A stretch of 64,000 nucleotides of DNA, taken from contig JBELIG010000002.1 in NCBI GenBank assembly GCA_042091035.1, positions 9,245-73,244 of the forward strand, given 5' to 3'. This document shows, piece by piece, positions 25,493-35,497 of the stretch. This DNA is from AM-2324 sp042091035. GTDB taxonomy: Bacteria > Bacteroidota > Bacteroidia > Chitinophagales > Saprospiraceae. The notes under the pieces were generated by a model. It had not been told where the DNA came from, did not search any database, and saw only the letters and a list, made by a program, of their open reading frames with translations. The position numbers were made by a program, and so were the translations under genes. How positions within the stretch are numbered: the stretch's first letter is position 1; each line of letters starts with the position of its first letter.

Positions 25493-26542
25493 CTATAGCT
25501 CCAATGTTACACCCACATTGTGTGTACCATTGAACTTACTAGTCATTCGGTAAGCATATCCTAAGCCTACACGAGCTGCATCAACACTTTTACCTAACTT
25601 AAAGTTAAATGTTGCACCTGCAGAAACACCTGTATAAATCGGCAACTCAGAATCTATCTGATCCAATTCATATTGGTATCCACCACGAAGTACAAATATA
25701 TCCTTAAGGTGATACTCAATACCTCCACCAATCTGATCACGGGAGAAGGCATTAGACGTAAAGTTAGCAAGTACACGAAGTGTATTAACACCGGTGATAA
25801 CATCATAAGATGTTCCTAACTTAAGAGCCGACTGAAGTTCAACTCTTGAAGAACGCTGAATTGTTGTCTGCGTAAATGTACCTCCTTCGAATGGAACTGT
25901 AGAGATAAAAATAAGTCCCTCTCCTTCGAAAGCTGCTGGAGCTCCAATGTTTCTCAAAGCAACTCCAAAACGAAAACGATCATTTTCACCGGACTTGTAC
26001 TGAACACCTGCATCAATTGCAAATGTAGAAAGAGACATATCCTCAACGCGCTCAGAAGCTACTTTGAAGTTAACTCCTACAAAAATTTTCTCATCCCATG
26101 ATTTAGCATAGCCAATATTCAAAGAAAAAATTGAAGGAGAAAATGTATTTCCAGTACCTTCTGGCTGATCCGAAGTCGTTCTTGCAATATCACCCATATC
26201 TACATTGTTCAATGAGATACCAAGTGCACCACCATTCTTCAACTTGGTAACCATACCAAAAGCATTTAATTTGATATCCGTTCCAACTAGGTACTGAGCC
26301 TGATGAACGCCTATCTCAAGGTTTGTAACTGAAGCCAAACCTGCAGGATTTACACCAAATGATTCCACACCAGTAACAAAAGCAGTGTTCATTGCACTCA
26401 AACCAGCTGACTGTGCATATGGAACCAATAGTAATTGGGCAAAACCTGCCTCCCCCTGACGATCTGGGTTACCTGCCTGAGCATCAGGCATAAAACCAAG
26501 AACCAAAAAGAAGGCTACTATATAGTTTATTATTTTATTCAT
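25493..26542 (-). CDS. PorV/PorQ-family outer-membrane protein
   Basis: A 349-residue FadL-like barrel protein with signal peptide (1-23, ending AQAG). The start of the mature protein, AGFAQLLLVPYAQSAGLSAMNTAFVTG, and the following VNPAGLASV are diagnostic of PorV/PorQ proteins; in T9SS PorV shuttles cargo from the translocon to the attachment complex. Here the gene is the last of an operon after a very large secreted protein and a TonB-dependent receptor, suggesting a dedicated copy for that cargo rather than necessarily the general PorV. Confidence 0.88.
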   Translation of the reverse strand: MNKIINYIVAFFLVLGFMPDAQAGNPDRQGEAGFAQLLLVPYAQSAGLSAMNTAFVTGVESFGVNPAGLASVTNLEIGVHQAQYLVGTDIKLNAFGMVTKLKNGGALGISLNNVDMGDIARTTSDQPEGTGNTFSPSIFSLNIGYAKSWDEKIFVGVNFKVASERVEDMSLSTFAIDAGVQYKSGENDRFRFGVALRNIGAPAAFEGEGLIFISTVPFEGGTFTQTTIQRSSRVELQSALKLGTSYDVITGVNTLRVLANFTSNAFSRDQIGGGIEYHLKDIFVLRGGYQYELDQIDSELPIYTGVSAGATFNFKLGKSVDAARVGLGYAYRMTSKFNGTHNVGVTLEL

Positions 26543-26574
26543 AACTTTTTTAATTCAAAATGTTCAACAAAGTT

Positions 26575-26594
26575 GGGGGGAGCTTGAGCTCCCC
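26575..26594 (-). other. Intercistronic hairpin between the secreted protein and the PorV-like gene
   Basis: Perfect eight-base arms GGGGAGCT / AGCTCCCC around two bases (26577-26594), lying between the stop at 26604 and the start at 26542. No T-run follows, so it looks like an mRNA-stabilising or partial-termination element that sets different levels for the two genes. Confidence 0.55.
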
Positions 26595-26603
26595 ACAATT
26601 TTA

Positions 26604-29600
26604 TTATAATCCGGTAGCATCAAACTGTCTGTTTGTACCGAACCATTTAATTACACGCTCACCAAGGCCTTCCGCTTCTACATGGATCAAGTAAACACCA
26701 CCCGCTACTGGAATATTCTGACTATTCTTCATATCCCATTCAACGTCTGGAGCATATTGTGCAGACTGAAGTCCTCTGTTCGTTCCTGAAGGCGTAGTAT
26801 ATCTCTCAGCACGGTTAAATCTTTTAATAAATTTACCGTCCAATGAGTATATAGATACTACACAAGTTGCAGGAAGATTTGTAATCTTAATTGTATTGTT
26901 GAAGTTATTTGAATCGTAATTAGAGAATCCGTAGTAAGGATTAGGAACTACATTGATCATATCTAACGCAGACTCAACCTCGTCTGATGTAAGGTCCGTA
27001 GACTCTTTACCTGCTATATCGAATTGGTAAGTTGGATTACCGTTACGAACTCCAGTTCCAGTCTCTACAGCGTAAGGACTTGTAACTCGTAACTTAACAG
27101 TTACGTCATTTGGTATAAGACCAGACTCTCCAGATCCAAGAGGATCTAAACGAGCTCCAGATTTAAGAATCGGGAATCCAGCCCACACTACATTTCTAAT
27201 GTATGTCAAATAGAAAGTGTAAGCACTATTCGGAGTCAAGTTCTTAGCAGCATCATAAAGTGCGTTACAGCCATCATATTCTGTATTAGTAACATAAATA
27301 AAGTGCTGCCCACCACAATAAAGATTTGCTTGCCCAAATTGAACACCCTGAAGTTCAAGTAATGTCTCATCCGATGGATTAAACATCATATCATTTGTAT
27401 TTGTTCTTGAATCTTCATTTGCAAAATAAGGCTCAATAATCGGATCGCTGAATGAAGAGTTCTCTCCGAAGAAGATGTTTACACGTTTTCCTGTTTCAAC
27501 ATTAATCGCATAACCTGGGAACCATCCCTTACCAGTTGCTGCATCAGAAGTATCAGAATCCGCTTTTCCATCTCCATCACTATCATACTTACCAACAGAT
27601 GTTGAAGCTCGAAGCATCATCTGTGCATGGTTATCAATAGATGGGAAGTTTGATGTCATTCCAGGGTTTGCTGTTTCTACAACGATACATCTTGACCACA
27701 TACTCTTATCAGAGGTGAAAACAATATCAATATTGTTTAGGTTACCCATGATTTGAGGAAGGTTAAAGTTGTTGTTGAAGAAAGTACTTGCACCTACTTT
27801 AGTCCAACCTGGAGTCAAAACAGGTCCAGCAGCTGGATTTGTAGGATCAGTAGTATAATCATTAGTTGCTAGAGGGAATGGCACGAAACCATCCGCCATA
27901 GAACCAAGCGTATTATTTGGATCAATATTAAACACGTTAGATCCTTCTTCAGGATTTACGTAATCAAACGTACTTGAAATAAAGGAAGCCTGAATTCCAA
28001 AATCTTCTTCATCTTTAACTACATCAAACCAATCTGCACCAGTAACATCAGAATAAACAACTTCTGAACCAACTGCTCCGTCAGGGCTTGCTGAATTGAA
28101 TAGATCCTCATCATTCTTTATAGCAATAGAGAATCCATATTGACCAAATACTTGTTCGTTTAGTAACTCAATTGAAGTTTCTGAAGCAATGATTTCACCA
28201 GTTCCAAGGTCTTCAAGTTCCCAAACTGCATCCTCATCTAATGAGTCATCATTTTGATCTGAATCCTTAAACCTAAGCTCATAAGATCCATTTGTTACCT
28301 CTAGTGGATTGAAAATCTTCACAGCGATTGGACCGCCACCTTCTTTGTACGTAATCGAACCATCGAATTCACCATTTAGAATCTGATCTCTTGACTCATC
28401 AGAGATATCAAGGAAGTTAGATCCAACACCGACACCATCCAAACGTGTAACGATAGCACCATCACCGTAATTTGAATTAAGCGTCTGATCAACAATTGGT
28501 CTTGGAATTGCAGTAAATGGAGAACCACCTCTACGACCAATGATAAATGGACGACGTTGGCCTTCACCAAGATCTTCATTAAATTCTTCGTAGTTATTAT
28601 ATCCGTATGCTACAACTTTGTAGTAATACCTCGTATGATTGATCAAACGTGTATCATTACCCGATTTAAATGCATCGTTAGTTACTTTAAATGTATGCTC
28701 AATACCTTTATTAGATCCTTCTACTTGTACAGTAGGGAACCAAACTTCATCCGTAGTTCCATCTGGATATTCAATAGCTTCACTACTCCAATTGTAAATT
28801 GTAGAGATTCCATTCTTAACATCCATCTGCAAAATCAAACGAGCTTTTTCAGGATCCTGAAGATCAGCTACATCATTTGGACTTGGAATTTGGTATACTA
28901 GGTATCCTTCAAACCTATATGCTGGATCAATACCAGGAATAACAGGAGCTGTTGGATCATCCTCAGTATATGCCTCAAATGCATTGTTTGAAGTCAATTT
29001 GTCATTTGTAAGTATCATCACCAACTCTCTGTCAAGTTCCACAAGATCTACATCCGGTGCATCTGGACCATCAAGAATATCGAAACAACTATCAAAAAGT
29101 CCTTGAGCAAAATCATCCGCTTTAAAGAACCTGTTAAGATCTGGACAAGGGTAAGTCATGTCTGGTACCCAAACTACACCAACAATTAGTTCGTTAACAG
29201 CACCCGGAAGAAGTCTAAAAGGACCTGAAGCCTGAAGCTGACGTCTATCGTAATCAGAAGGAAGTGTTTCTGTACACATTGACCAACCTTCACCATTGTT
29301 TGGTTCATCAAAAAATACATAATCTACCTCTTCACCTCCAGTTTGGTATCCATCACCACCAAACTGAATTGGGGTTCCGTCTCTCCATGAACCAGAAAGG
29401 TAGTTATAGTATTCAAAATCCTGAGATGGATCTGTAGTACCTACAGGAGGATCACCAACTCCACCGTTGTTGTAAACAGCGAATGAAGACATTCCTAATT
29501 CTTCCTCACCGATAATATTATCTTCGGCATCAAAAATAGGCTTTAAAGGTCCTCTGAAATAGTCAATCCCAATCATCGGAACCTCATTACCGTAAGTTGG

Positions 29601-30620
29601 TACACCTTGCAGACATGTAATACCATTAGTACCATCTTCTTCATCTGCATTATAAGCATACCCAAGAGAACGAACTGTATCACAGCCAATATAATCATCC
29701 GTATAACAACCTAGATCTATATCTGCCCACATTGCAAAGTAGGTAGAATCAATCTCATCAATTGCACGGTTAATTAAACGATAAGCTTGGAAAGTCATGT
29801 CATTTACCTGGTCATTTGTACCATAAGCAAAAGACTGAACTTGAATTTCCATCTGAATAGCATCACCTTGAGATTCTGAGTGAATACCACCGTTATCGTT
29901 ATAAATCCAGTAGATCATCTGATCTGGATATTGAGGCTCTTCACAACCTCTTACACGGATTACAGGATAGTCTCCGTTCAGAGGTTCATATGAACCATCC
30001 GCATCTGCATCATAAAAGTATGCAAGTCCCTGCTCATTGTCAGGAAGCGCAAAACCATAGTATGAAGCGAAGTACTGATTACCTTTTGCAGGCCAGTATT
30101 TTACACCGAAAGGAATTTGATCTTGCTCATAAGTGCCACCATTTACAGCTTCTGCAAGAAGAGCAATATGATCATCTATCTCTGAAGCATATACCTCAAA
30201 GAATCTATCCCAATCTTCACATCTTTCCTTCTCAGTAGTACCATCTGCATCGTTCAATGGACCATTATAAAAATCCGTATTACCTTGAGAAGATCCATAA
30301 GTCTGAGCGGCAAGCTTAAGATTACCACCTGAATCAAATCCTCCTAGCCATACACCACCTGCAAATACCGAAGATACTTCGATCTCACCTGCAGCAACAG
30401 CTGGTACTACGTATTTTCCATCACCAGAGCCATCCCACCAGTTATCACCACCGGTTCTTAGACGAGCTCTTACATTATTAACTTTACCCTGAGTCAGACG
30501 ATTAACCCCCTGATCTATCTGGGCTTTAGGCTTCAGACATTCTTCTTGAGCCTGCATTCCAACAAGGAACGAGAACATCAAAAGTGCTGATAACCAATAT
30601 TTATGTTTCATCATTTTCAA
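26604..30620 (-). CDS. Very large exported surface protein with T9SS-like C-terminal domain
   Basis: A 1338-residue protein with signal peptide (about 1-24, ending GMQAQ). The N-terminal region (WWDGSGDGKYVVP, then FAGGVWLGGFD) and repeated Asp/Asn-rich stretches such as DADADGSYEP and SDGDGKADSDTSDAA suggest calcium-binding beta domains. The C-terminus has VVPNPYYGFSNYD, VSIYSLDGKFIKRFNR and PVAGGVYLIHV, typical of type IX sorting domains, but it extends 18 residues past the usual end. It lies between a TonB-dependent receptor gene (13 bases upstream) and a PorV-like gene, so it is probably displayed or secreted with their help. Function unknown. Confidence 0.88.
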   Translation of the reverse strand: MKMMKHKYWLSALLMFSFLVGMQAQEECLKPKAQIDQGVNRLTQGKVNNVRARLRTGGDNWWDGSGDGKYVVPAVAAGEIEVSSVFAGGVWLGGFDSGGNLKLAAQTYGSSQGNTDFYNGPLNDADGTTEKERCEDWDRFFEVYASEIDDHIALLAEAVNGGTYEQDQIPFGVKYWPAKGNQYFASYYGFALPDNEQGLAYFYDADADGSYEPLNGDYPVIRVRGCEEPQYPDQMIYWIYNDNGGIHSESQGDAIQMEIQVQSFAYGTNDQVNDMTFQAYRLINRAIDEIDSTYFAMWADIDLGCYTDDYIGCDTVRSLGYAYNADEEDGTNGITCLQGVPTYGNEVPMIGIDYFRGPLKPIFDAEDNIIGEEELGMSSFAVYNNGGVGDPPVGTTDPSQDFEYYNYLSGSWRDGTPIQFGGDGYQTGGEEVDYVFFDEPNNGEGWSMCTETLPSDYDRRQLQASGPFRLLPGAVNELIVGVVWVPDMTYPCPDLNRFFKADDFAQGLFDSCFDILDGPDAPDVDLVELDRELVMILTNDKLTSNNAFEAYTEDDPTAPVIPGIDPAYRFEGYLVYQIPSPNDVADLQDPEKARLILQMDVKNGISTIYNWSSEAIEYPDGTTDEVWFPTVQVEGSNKGIEHTFKVTNDAFKSGNDTRLINHTRYYYKVVAYGYNNYEEFNEDLGEGQRRPFIIGRRGGSPFTAIPRPIVDQTLNSNYGDGAIVTRLDGVGVGSNFLDISDESRDQILNGEFDGSITYKEGGGPIAVKIFNPLEVTNGSYELRFKDSDQNDDSLDEDAVWELEDLGTGEIIASETSIELLNEQVFGQYGFSIAIKNDEDLFNSASPDGAVGSEVVYSDVTGADWFDVVKDEEDFGIQASFISSTFDYVNPEEGSNVFNIDPNNTLGSMADGFVPFPLATNDYTTDPTNPAAGPVLTPGWTKVGASTFFNNNFNLPQIMGNLNNIDIVFTSDKSMWSRCIVVETANPGMTSNFPSIDNHAQMMLRASTSVGKYDSDGDGKADSDTSDAATGKGWFPGYAINVETGKRVNIFFGENSSFSDPIIEPYFANEDSRTNTNDMMFNPSDETLLELQGVQFGQANLYCGGQHFIYVTNTEYDGCNALYDAAKNLTPNSAYTFYLTYIRNVVWAGFPILKSGARLDPLGSGESGLIPNDVTVKLRVTSPYAVETGTGVRNGNPTYQFDIAGKESTDLTSDEVESALDMINVVPNPYYGFSNYDSNNFNNTIKITNLPATCVVSIYSLDGKFIKRFNRAERYTTPSGTNRGLQSAQYAPDVEWDMKNSQNIPVAGGVYLIHVEAEGLGERVIKWFGTNRQFDATGL

Positions 30621-30633
30621 TTTATTTTGTCAA

Positions 30634-33600
30634 TTAGAATGAGAAAACTGTTCCTAAATAGAATCTTCTCGGCTGTGTAAAGAAGTCAGGATTCAACATA
30701 CGCCAATTGTATGCAGAAATATAACTTGTTTCAGATAGTGTTGGATCATTTCCAATTGCAGTCAATGCAGACTGACCATTAGCAGATGCCAAATAACCAT
30801 CATCATCCGCCACACCTGTAGCCGTAAAGACATTTAGTACATTTCTTCTGTTCAAGATATTTGATACCCTTAGGTAAACCTGGAAGTTCAGGCTTGAACC
30901 ATTTTCCCTAGCAATAGAGAAATTCTTCATCAATCTTGAATCCAATTGGAATGTCCAAGGTTTTCTTGCACCATTAATAGATCCAAGTGTAAAGTCTCCA
31001 CCAAATTGAGTTGGCTGAAGTTTCTTCGTATAAGGACGACCTGATACTGCATTCATCTGAACATTCAGACCTGCATTAGCAAAGATGTCTCTTCCGAATA
31101 ATACTGGACCATTATATTTCTTTCCTTCTCCGTAAGAGTAGTCTAGATTCAAACCGAATCTGTGACGCTCATCAAAGTTAAGTGGATATAGTGAACGCTG
31201 AACTCCTCTAAAGTCTAGACCACGAGTCGAGTTAGCATCTGAACCAGTACCATCAGCAAACTGAAGGGTATATGATAACTGCATTTGAATATTCTTCGTA
31301 CGACGAAGGTCATAATAGAATGTAAAACCTTTGGTAGTACCAAAGTCAAGGTTATCATAGGTTGTATATTGGCCAAGGATAGCAACCTGAGTCAATTGTC
31401 TTGACTGGATCATATCTCTTAGCTCCTTGTAGTAAGCTGAAAGTTTGATTGATGAACGATCATTAAGTTTCTGTTGGAAACCAATTTCGTAATCAATCGT
31501 ACGCTCTGGCCTAAGATTTGGATTGTTCTTTAGTGTTCCTCCTTCGTAGAATAGGTAATAATCCAATGGAGTAAATACGCTATTTGAAGCTGGACGCTGA
31601 ACCATCACATCATAGTGTGCATAGAAGTTTGCAACATCTGAAATCGCAAATGAAAATGCAAGACGAGGTGAGAAATTCACCTGTGGTACATAGTCAACAA
31701 ATGAAGTCGATGGATCGAATTCAGGAGAGTTGATCGATACGTCAGGATTAACATACATTGGCTGTACAGTCTGACCACCGAAAATTTGAGGTCCTGTGCT
31801 CTCTGTACCACCTGATGTATACCAAGCATCACCATTTCTATATGCTACAACTTGTGGTTGCTCTATATTGGTTACATATACCTTAGAATCATCACCTACA
31901 GTAGATGGAGCTTCACCTCCAAATTGTGCATGATAATCAGCAGCAGAATAAACATCTTCTAAGACATACAGATCTTTAGCCACCTTCGTGTTTGCATCGA
32001 AACGATCCATACGAAGACCAAAACTAAAGTAGATATCGTCGATATTAAATTTATCTTCTACATAGAAAGCAAAGTAGTTCGGTGTAAATGCAGGAACATC
32101 AAATGTTCTCAGACCATTCTCATCTGTATTTGTGAAGAAGTCATCAAAAGTTGAGTTCTTCTTCTCACCTGTATAAGAATAACCATAATAATTCAAGATA
32201 TTCTCAGTAGTAAGCTCTGAGGAAGAGAACATGTCTAATGACAATTGATCTGGACTAAATCCATGTACATTTACGAAATCACTTAATGGAATTCCGAATG
32301 ACTCACGAATCTCTCTATAAAATGAGTTACCCAATAAATCAACTGTTGCTTTACCGTAAATAGGGATAAGCTCACCCGTTTGTTCAACGAGAGAATCTCC
32401 AACGATCATTGATGTATCTACACCTATGATGTTACGATTTACTTGTTGTTCAGCAATACGCCAAAGAGCGGTAGGATCTAAATCCCATCTTCTTGAAGTA
32501 CGTTGCTCATACATAGCACCAAATTTGATGTTATGTCTGTTTGCAGAATTTTTTCTTGGAACAATCTCGAAAGATACATTCGCTTGAGCAGTTATACGAT
32601 CACTCTCTGTTTTAGTGTAATTATTGTAAACAGCACCTGCATTGGTATGAAGACCATTGAAGATTTCTGTAAGTGTATTACTCTGGAAACCATTTCTGAT
32701 CAAATATGCAGACTCGATAGATCCTTCTGGAATGTCTGCGTTATAATTTTCCAATACTGGATTAATTCCAGCTGGTGCATACCCTGTAAGCGTCTGAGAG
32801 AAACCTCTATGCTCTAGGAAGAATGGATAGTCCGCTGGATTTTCTCTATCAAATGGAAGACCTAGCGCATTATCAAAACTATAGTCAAAACGTCCAACAT
32901 ATCCGTAATCAAAGAATCTGTCTTCATGTCTTGAGTCATAAGTATATCTGTTAGAACGCTCAAAACCACCCTGAAGGATGTAAGTAATATTTTGAACAGC
33001 ACTTTTTGTCTCTCCCTCTCCTGCAGATGTATAATCAGTCTTTCCAAGACGGTGTCTCAACCTAAAGTTTGCACGGTAATTTTGGAAATCAGAATAAGGG
33101 TTGTTGTGCGAGTTAAAAAGAATCCAACGACTATTACCATTATCATTTGATCCTGGTAGGAATCTTTCTTTGTTCTTTCTGAATGAACCTGACGCAGTAA
33201 CGTCAATACCCTTTGAAACCTGCCAATCCAATTTTGCAGTGTAGAACATATCCTCTATTTCTGAATTAGGATTGTAATCCAATGCTTCGACTTCTTGGTC
33301 AGTCATTGTATTAGCAGTAGGACGAAGAATTCCTCCAATATTATCAACTGGATTTGCCTCAATCTCAGCAATTTTTGCGTCCGTTGCTTTGTAATAAACT
33401 CCCTGAGGAGGATTATTATCATCTTCATATCTATATTGACCCGAAATACGGAAACCAAGTATAGATTTATCATTCTTTTTGATAATTGGACCAGCTATAC
33501 TTGCAGCAGCAAGGTTATAGTTATAATTATCAAAAGGAGAAGTTGTCTCTAAATCCACACTACCAGAATAATTACTCTGAGGTCCTTTTGTGATGATCGA

Positions 33601-34248
33601 GATGATACCACCTGTTACATCACCGTACTGAGCGGAAATACCACCAGTCAATACCTGAATCTGCTCATACTCCGATTGCGGAGGTAATGAACCACTCACG
33701 CGAATACCATCCACGTAATAATCGGTTGCATTAGAACGAGATCCCTTTACGTTGACATCACCATCAACAGATGCAACACCCGCTACAGTAGATACAATAC
33801 TTCCAATGGATTTACCAGGAAGATTTGCAATCTCTTCAGCTGTTACCGTCTTACCTCCAGTTGTATTATCAACTTCGATTAGTGGCACTTTGTAGCCCAC
33901 CACAACGAATTCGTCCATTATTTCTGAATCCGGGACAAGGGTTACATCAAGTTTAACAATTCTGTTTACATAAAGAACTACTCCCGTTGTTCTTGATGAT
34001 GCAAAACCTACATAGGAAACCTCCACATCGTAAGTTCCGGGATCAAGATTGGGAATAGAATAATTCCCGTCAAAATCAGTCACGCCCCCAGTAATCTGGA
34101 CACCGCCTCTTTTGACTAATACCGTAGCGCCGATAGCGCCTAACCCTGATTCATTCTCTGTCACCTTTCCCTGAAGGGTACCCTGGGCAGAAGCTCCAAA
34201 GGATCCTAGGAGAAGAAAAGACAGGGTTATGAGTAAATAACGTACCAT
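30634..34248 (-). CDS. TonB-dependent receptor with carboxypeptidase-regulatory-like domain
   Basis: A 1204-residue outer-membrane receptor. Residues 1-21 are the signal peptide; about 23-110 a CarboxypepD_reg-like beta-sandwich (GTLQGKVTENESGLGAIGAT); about 125-245 the plug (TAEEIANLPGKSIGSIVSTV, and YYVDGIRVSG); and the remainder a 22-strand-type barrel ending in the terminal FYLGTVFSF. No SusD partner is present; instead the following genes are a giant secreted protein and a PorV-like barrel. This resembles the oar-like receptor group more than a glycan-uptake SusC/D pair. The substrate is unknown. Confidence 0.95.
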   Translation of the reverse strand: MVRYLLITLSFLLLGSFGASAQGTLQGKVTENESGLGAIGATVLVKRGGVQITGGVTDFDGNYSIPNLDPGTYDVEVSYVGFASSRTTGVVLYVNRIVKLDVTLVPDSEIMDEFVVVGYKVPLIEVDNTTGGKTVTAEEIANLPGKSIGSIVSTVAGVASVDGDVNVKGSRSNATDYYVDGIRVSGSLPPQSEYEQIQVLTGGISAQYGDVTGGIISIITKGPQSNYSGSVDLETTSPFDNYNYNLAAASIAGPIIKKNDKSILGFRISGQYRYEDDNNPPQGVYYKATDAKIAEIEANPVDNIGGILRPTANTMTDQEVEALDYNPNSEIEDMFYTAKLDWQVSKGIDVTASGSFRKNKERFLPGSNDNGNSRWILFNSHNNPYSDFQNYRANFRLRHRLGKTDYTSAGEGETKSAVQNITYILQGGFERSNRYTYDSRHEDRFFDYGYVGRFDYSFDNALGLPFDRENPADYPFFLEHRGFSQTLTGYAPAGINPVLENYNADIPEGSIESAYLIRNGFQSNTLTEIFNGLHTNAGAVYNNYTKTESDRITAQANVSFEIVPRKNSANRHNIKFGAMYEQRTSRRWDLDPTALWRIAEQQVNRNIIGVDTSMIVGDSLVEQTGELIPIYGKATVDLLGNSFYREIRESFGIPLSDFVNVHGFSPDQLSLDMFSSSELTTENILNYYGYSYTGEKKNSTFDDFFTNTDENGLRTFDVPAFTPNYFAFYVEDKFNIDDIYFSFGLRMDRFDANTKVAKDLYVLEDVYSAADYHAQFGGEAPSTVGDDSKVYVTNIEQPQVVAYRNGDAWYTSGGTESTGPQIFGGQTVQPMYVNPDVSINSPEFDPSTSFVDYVPQVNFSPRLAFSFAISDVANFYAHYDVMVQRPASNSVFTPLDYYLFYEGGTLKNNPNLRPERTIDYEIGFQQKLNDRSSIKLSAYYKELRDMIQSRQLTQVAILGQYTTYDNLDFGTTKGFTFYYDLRRTKNIQMQLSYTLQFADGTGSDANSTRGLDFRGVQRSLYPLNFDERHRFGLNLDYSYGEGKKYNGPVLFGRDIFANAGLNVQMNAVSGRPYTKKLQPTQFGGDFTLGSINGARKPWTFQLDSRLMKNFSIARENGSSLNFQVYLRVSNILNRRNVLNVFTATGVADDDGYLASANGQSALTAIGNDPTLSETSYISAYNWRMLNPDFFTQPRRFYLGTVFSF

Positions 34249-34664
34249 ACAGTCTTTTTTAATTAGTTACAATAATCTAATTCGAGTTTTTTTATTCACA
34301 CAATATTAACCAAATGCCTCCGCTTTACAAAGAATATTAAGGTCTTGGAAGAAAGTTATGCTCAAAAAAATCTTTCGGATATAATGTCTTTTTTGATATA
34401 TTATCTCGACAATACTCCTATAAACCAATTGCAAAATAGGTCTTAAGGGTTAAAATAATAAACTTAATCCATCTAAAATCAAGGCTTCTAAATAAACTAA
34501 AAACAACACATACAGCTATTTAACAATGATTTAAGCAAAAAAATACACACAAAACCGGATAGATTTTATTGAAGATTAATTAATAGGATGCACAAATACC
34601 TTATCCATTTATTACCTTGCTACTCAAATTTATCACGTGCCGTGACACTAACAAATAGAATCCA
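34249..34664. other. Intergenic region between divergent genes (416 bases)
   Basis: AT-rich, with no open frame that looks coding. It holds the receptor-operon promoter (34301-34331) and, 19 bases before the plus-strand lipoprotein start, a short palindrome TCACG-TGC-CGTGA (34633-34645) that could be a regulator site. No RNA gene seen. Confidence 0.6.
34301..34331 (-). promoter_or_regulatory. Promoter of the TonB-receptor operon
   Basis: On the minus strand, TTTG (34331-34328), 19 bases, then TAATATTG (34308-34301), one mismatch from TAnnTTTG. The predicted start would give a leader of about 45 bases before the ATG at 34248. Confidence 0.65.
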
Positions 34665-35348
34665 ATGAGGTCATCTTTTTACATTTCAATTGCAATTTCA
34701 TTATTATCCTTAGGTTTTCTCTTGTCTTGTAATGAGGAGGATACAGATACTCAAGAGGTCCTTAGTGGAAATTTCTATGTTAGATACCTTGAAAAAGGAA
34801 GTGTCGAACGAATAGAGGCGCACCTTTTTCTTGTGGATACCTCCAAAAACAAAACTCCTTTTGTATTGTCCGACGGTATTAAACAAGGAAAAGATAAAAT
34901 GAACAGCAAATGGATCTCCGACAAACTACACAGATACCAAATTGAACAGGAAAGGTCATTTAGAAATTTTGTAGAATTTGAATTCAAAGACCTTAGTGGT
35001 ACAAGTTTAAAGAATACTATTAAGATGTCTGGCATAAAAAGCTACACGCTTGATGAGCAAGTCAGCCTCAAAGATGGTTTTGAGCTGGATTTTTCTAAAG
35101 AACAACTACAAAGCAATGAAAAAATAAATATTCTTTTTAACAATGAAAAAGGAGAGACTAAAGTCATTAGTATAATCGGCCCACAAGATTCACTCTTACA
35201 AGTTGATCTTGTAAAACAAGGTTTGTCTGAAGGAAAATGGACGTACTATTTTGTAAAAAGAAGTGAATCAATTCAAGAAGGACCGAATATTTTATTGCAT
35301 AATGCCTACGAATTCTACAGCACTGATAAACAAACTATTATAAATTAA
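34665..35348 (+). CDS. Lipoprotein of unknown function
   Basis: A 227-residue protein with lipobox cysteine C22 (GFLLSC). The mature region is beta-rich with alternating charged residues. No catalytic motif or named domain is recognised. It stands alone: divergent from the receptor operon and 149 bases before carB. The N-terminal NEEDTDTQ after the cysteine is an acidic linker common in Bacteroidota surface lipoproteins. Confidence 0.8.
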   Translation: MRSSFYISIAISLLSLGFLLSCNEEDTDTQEVLSGNFYVRYLEKGSVERIEAHLFLVDTSKNKTPFVLSDGIKQGKDKMNSKWISDKLHRYQIEQERSFRNFVEFEFKDLSGTSLKNTIKMSGIKSYTLDEQVSLKDGFELDFSKEQLQSNEKINILFNNEKGETKVISIIGPQDSLLQVDLVKQGLSEGKWTYYFVKRSESIQEGPNILLHNAYEFYSTDKQTIIN

Positions 35349-35457
35349 AGACTCCAATGAATCTTTATTTCCTATGAAAAAGGAACGATTTAAAAGTTTT
35401 TCACTTTAATTCAGTAGTTATATTTGCTGAAGATTAGGAAATTAAGCCAACAACAAA

Positions 35458-35465
35458 TATTTTTG
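35458..35465 (+). promoter_or_regulatory. -7 element upstream of carB
   Basis: TATTTTTG matches the Bacteroidota -7 consensus TAnnTTTG exactly, 32 bases before the carB ATG. No TTTG lies at the ideal distance upstream (the nearest is 31 bases away), so only half of the promoter is supported. Confidence 0.45.
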
Positions 35466-35497
35466 CGAAAATTTATTCTTAGCTAAGCTCTTAAAAA

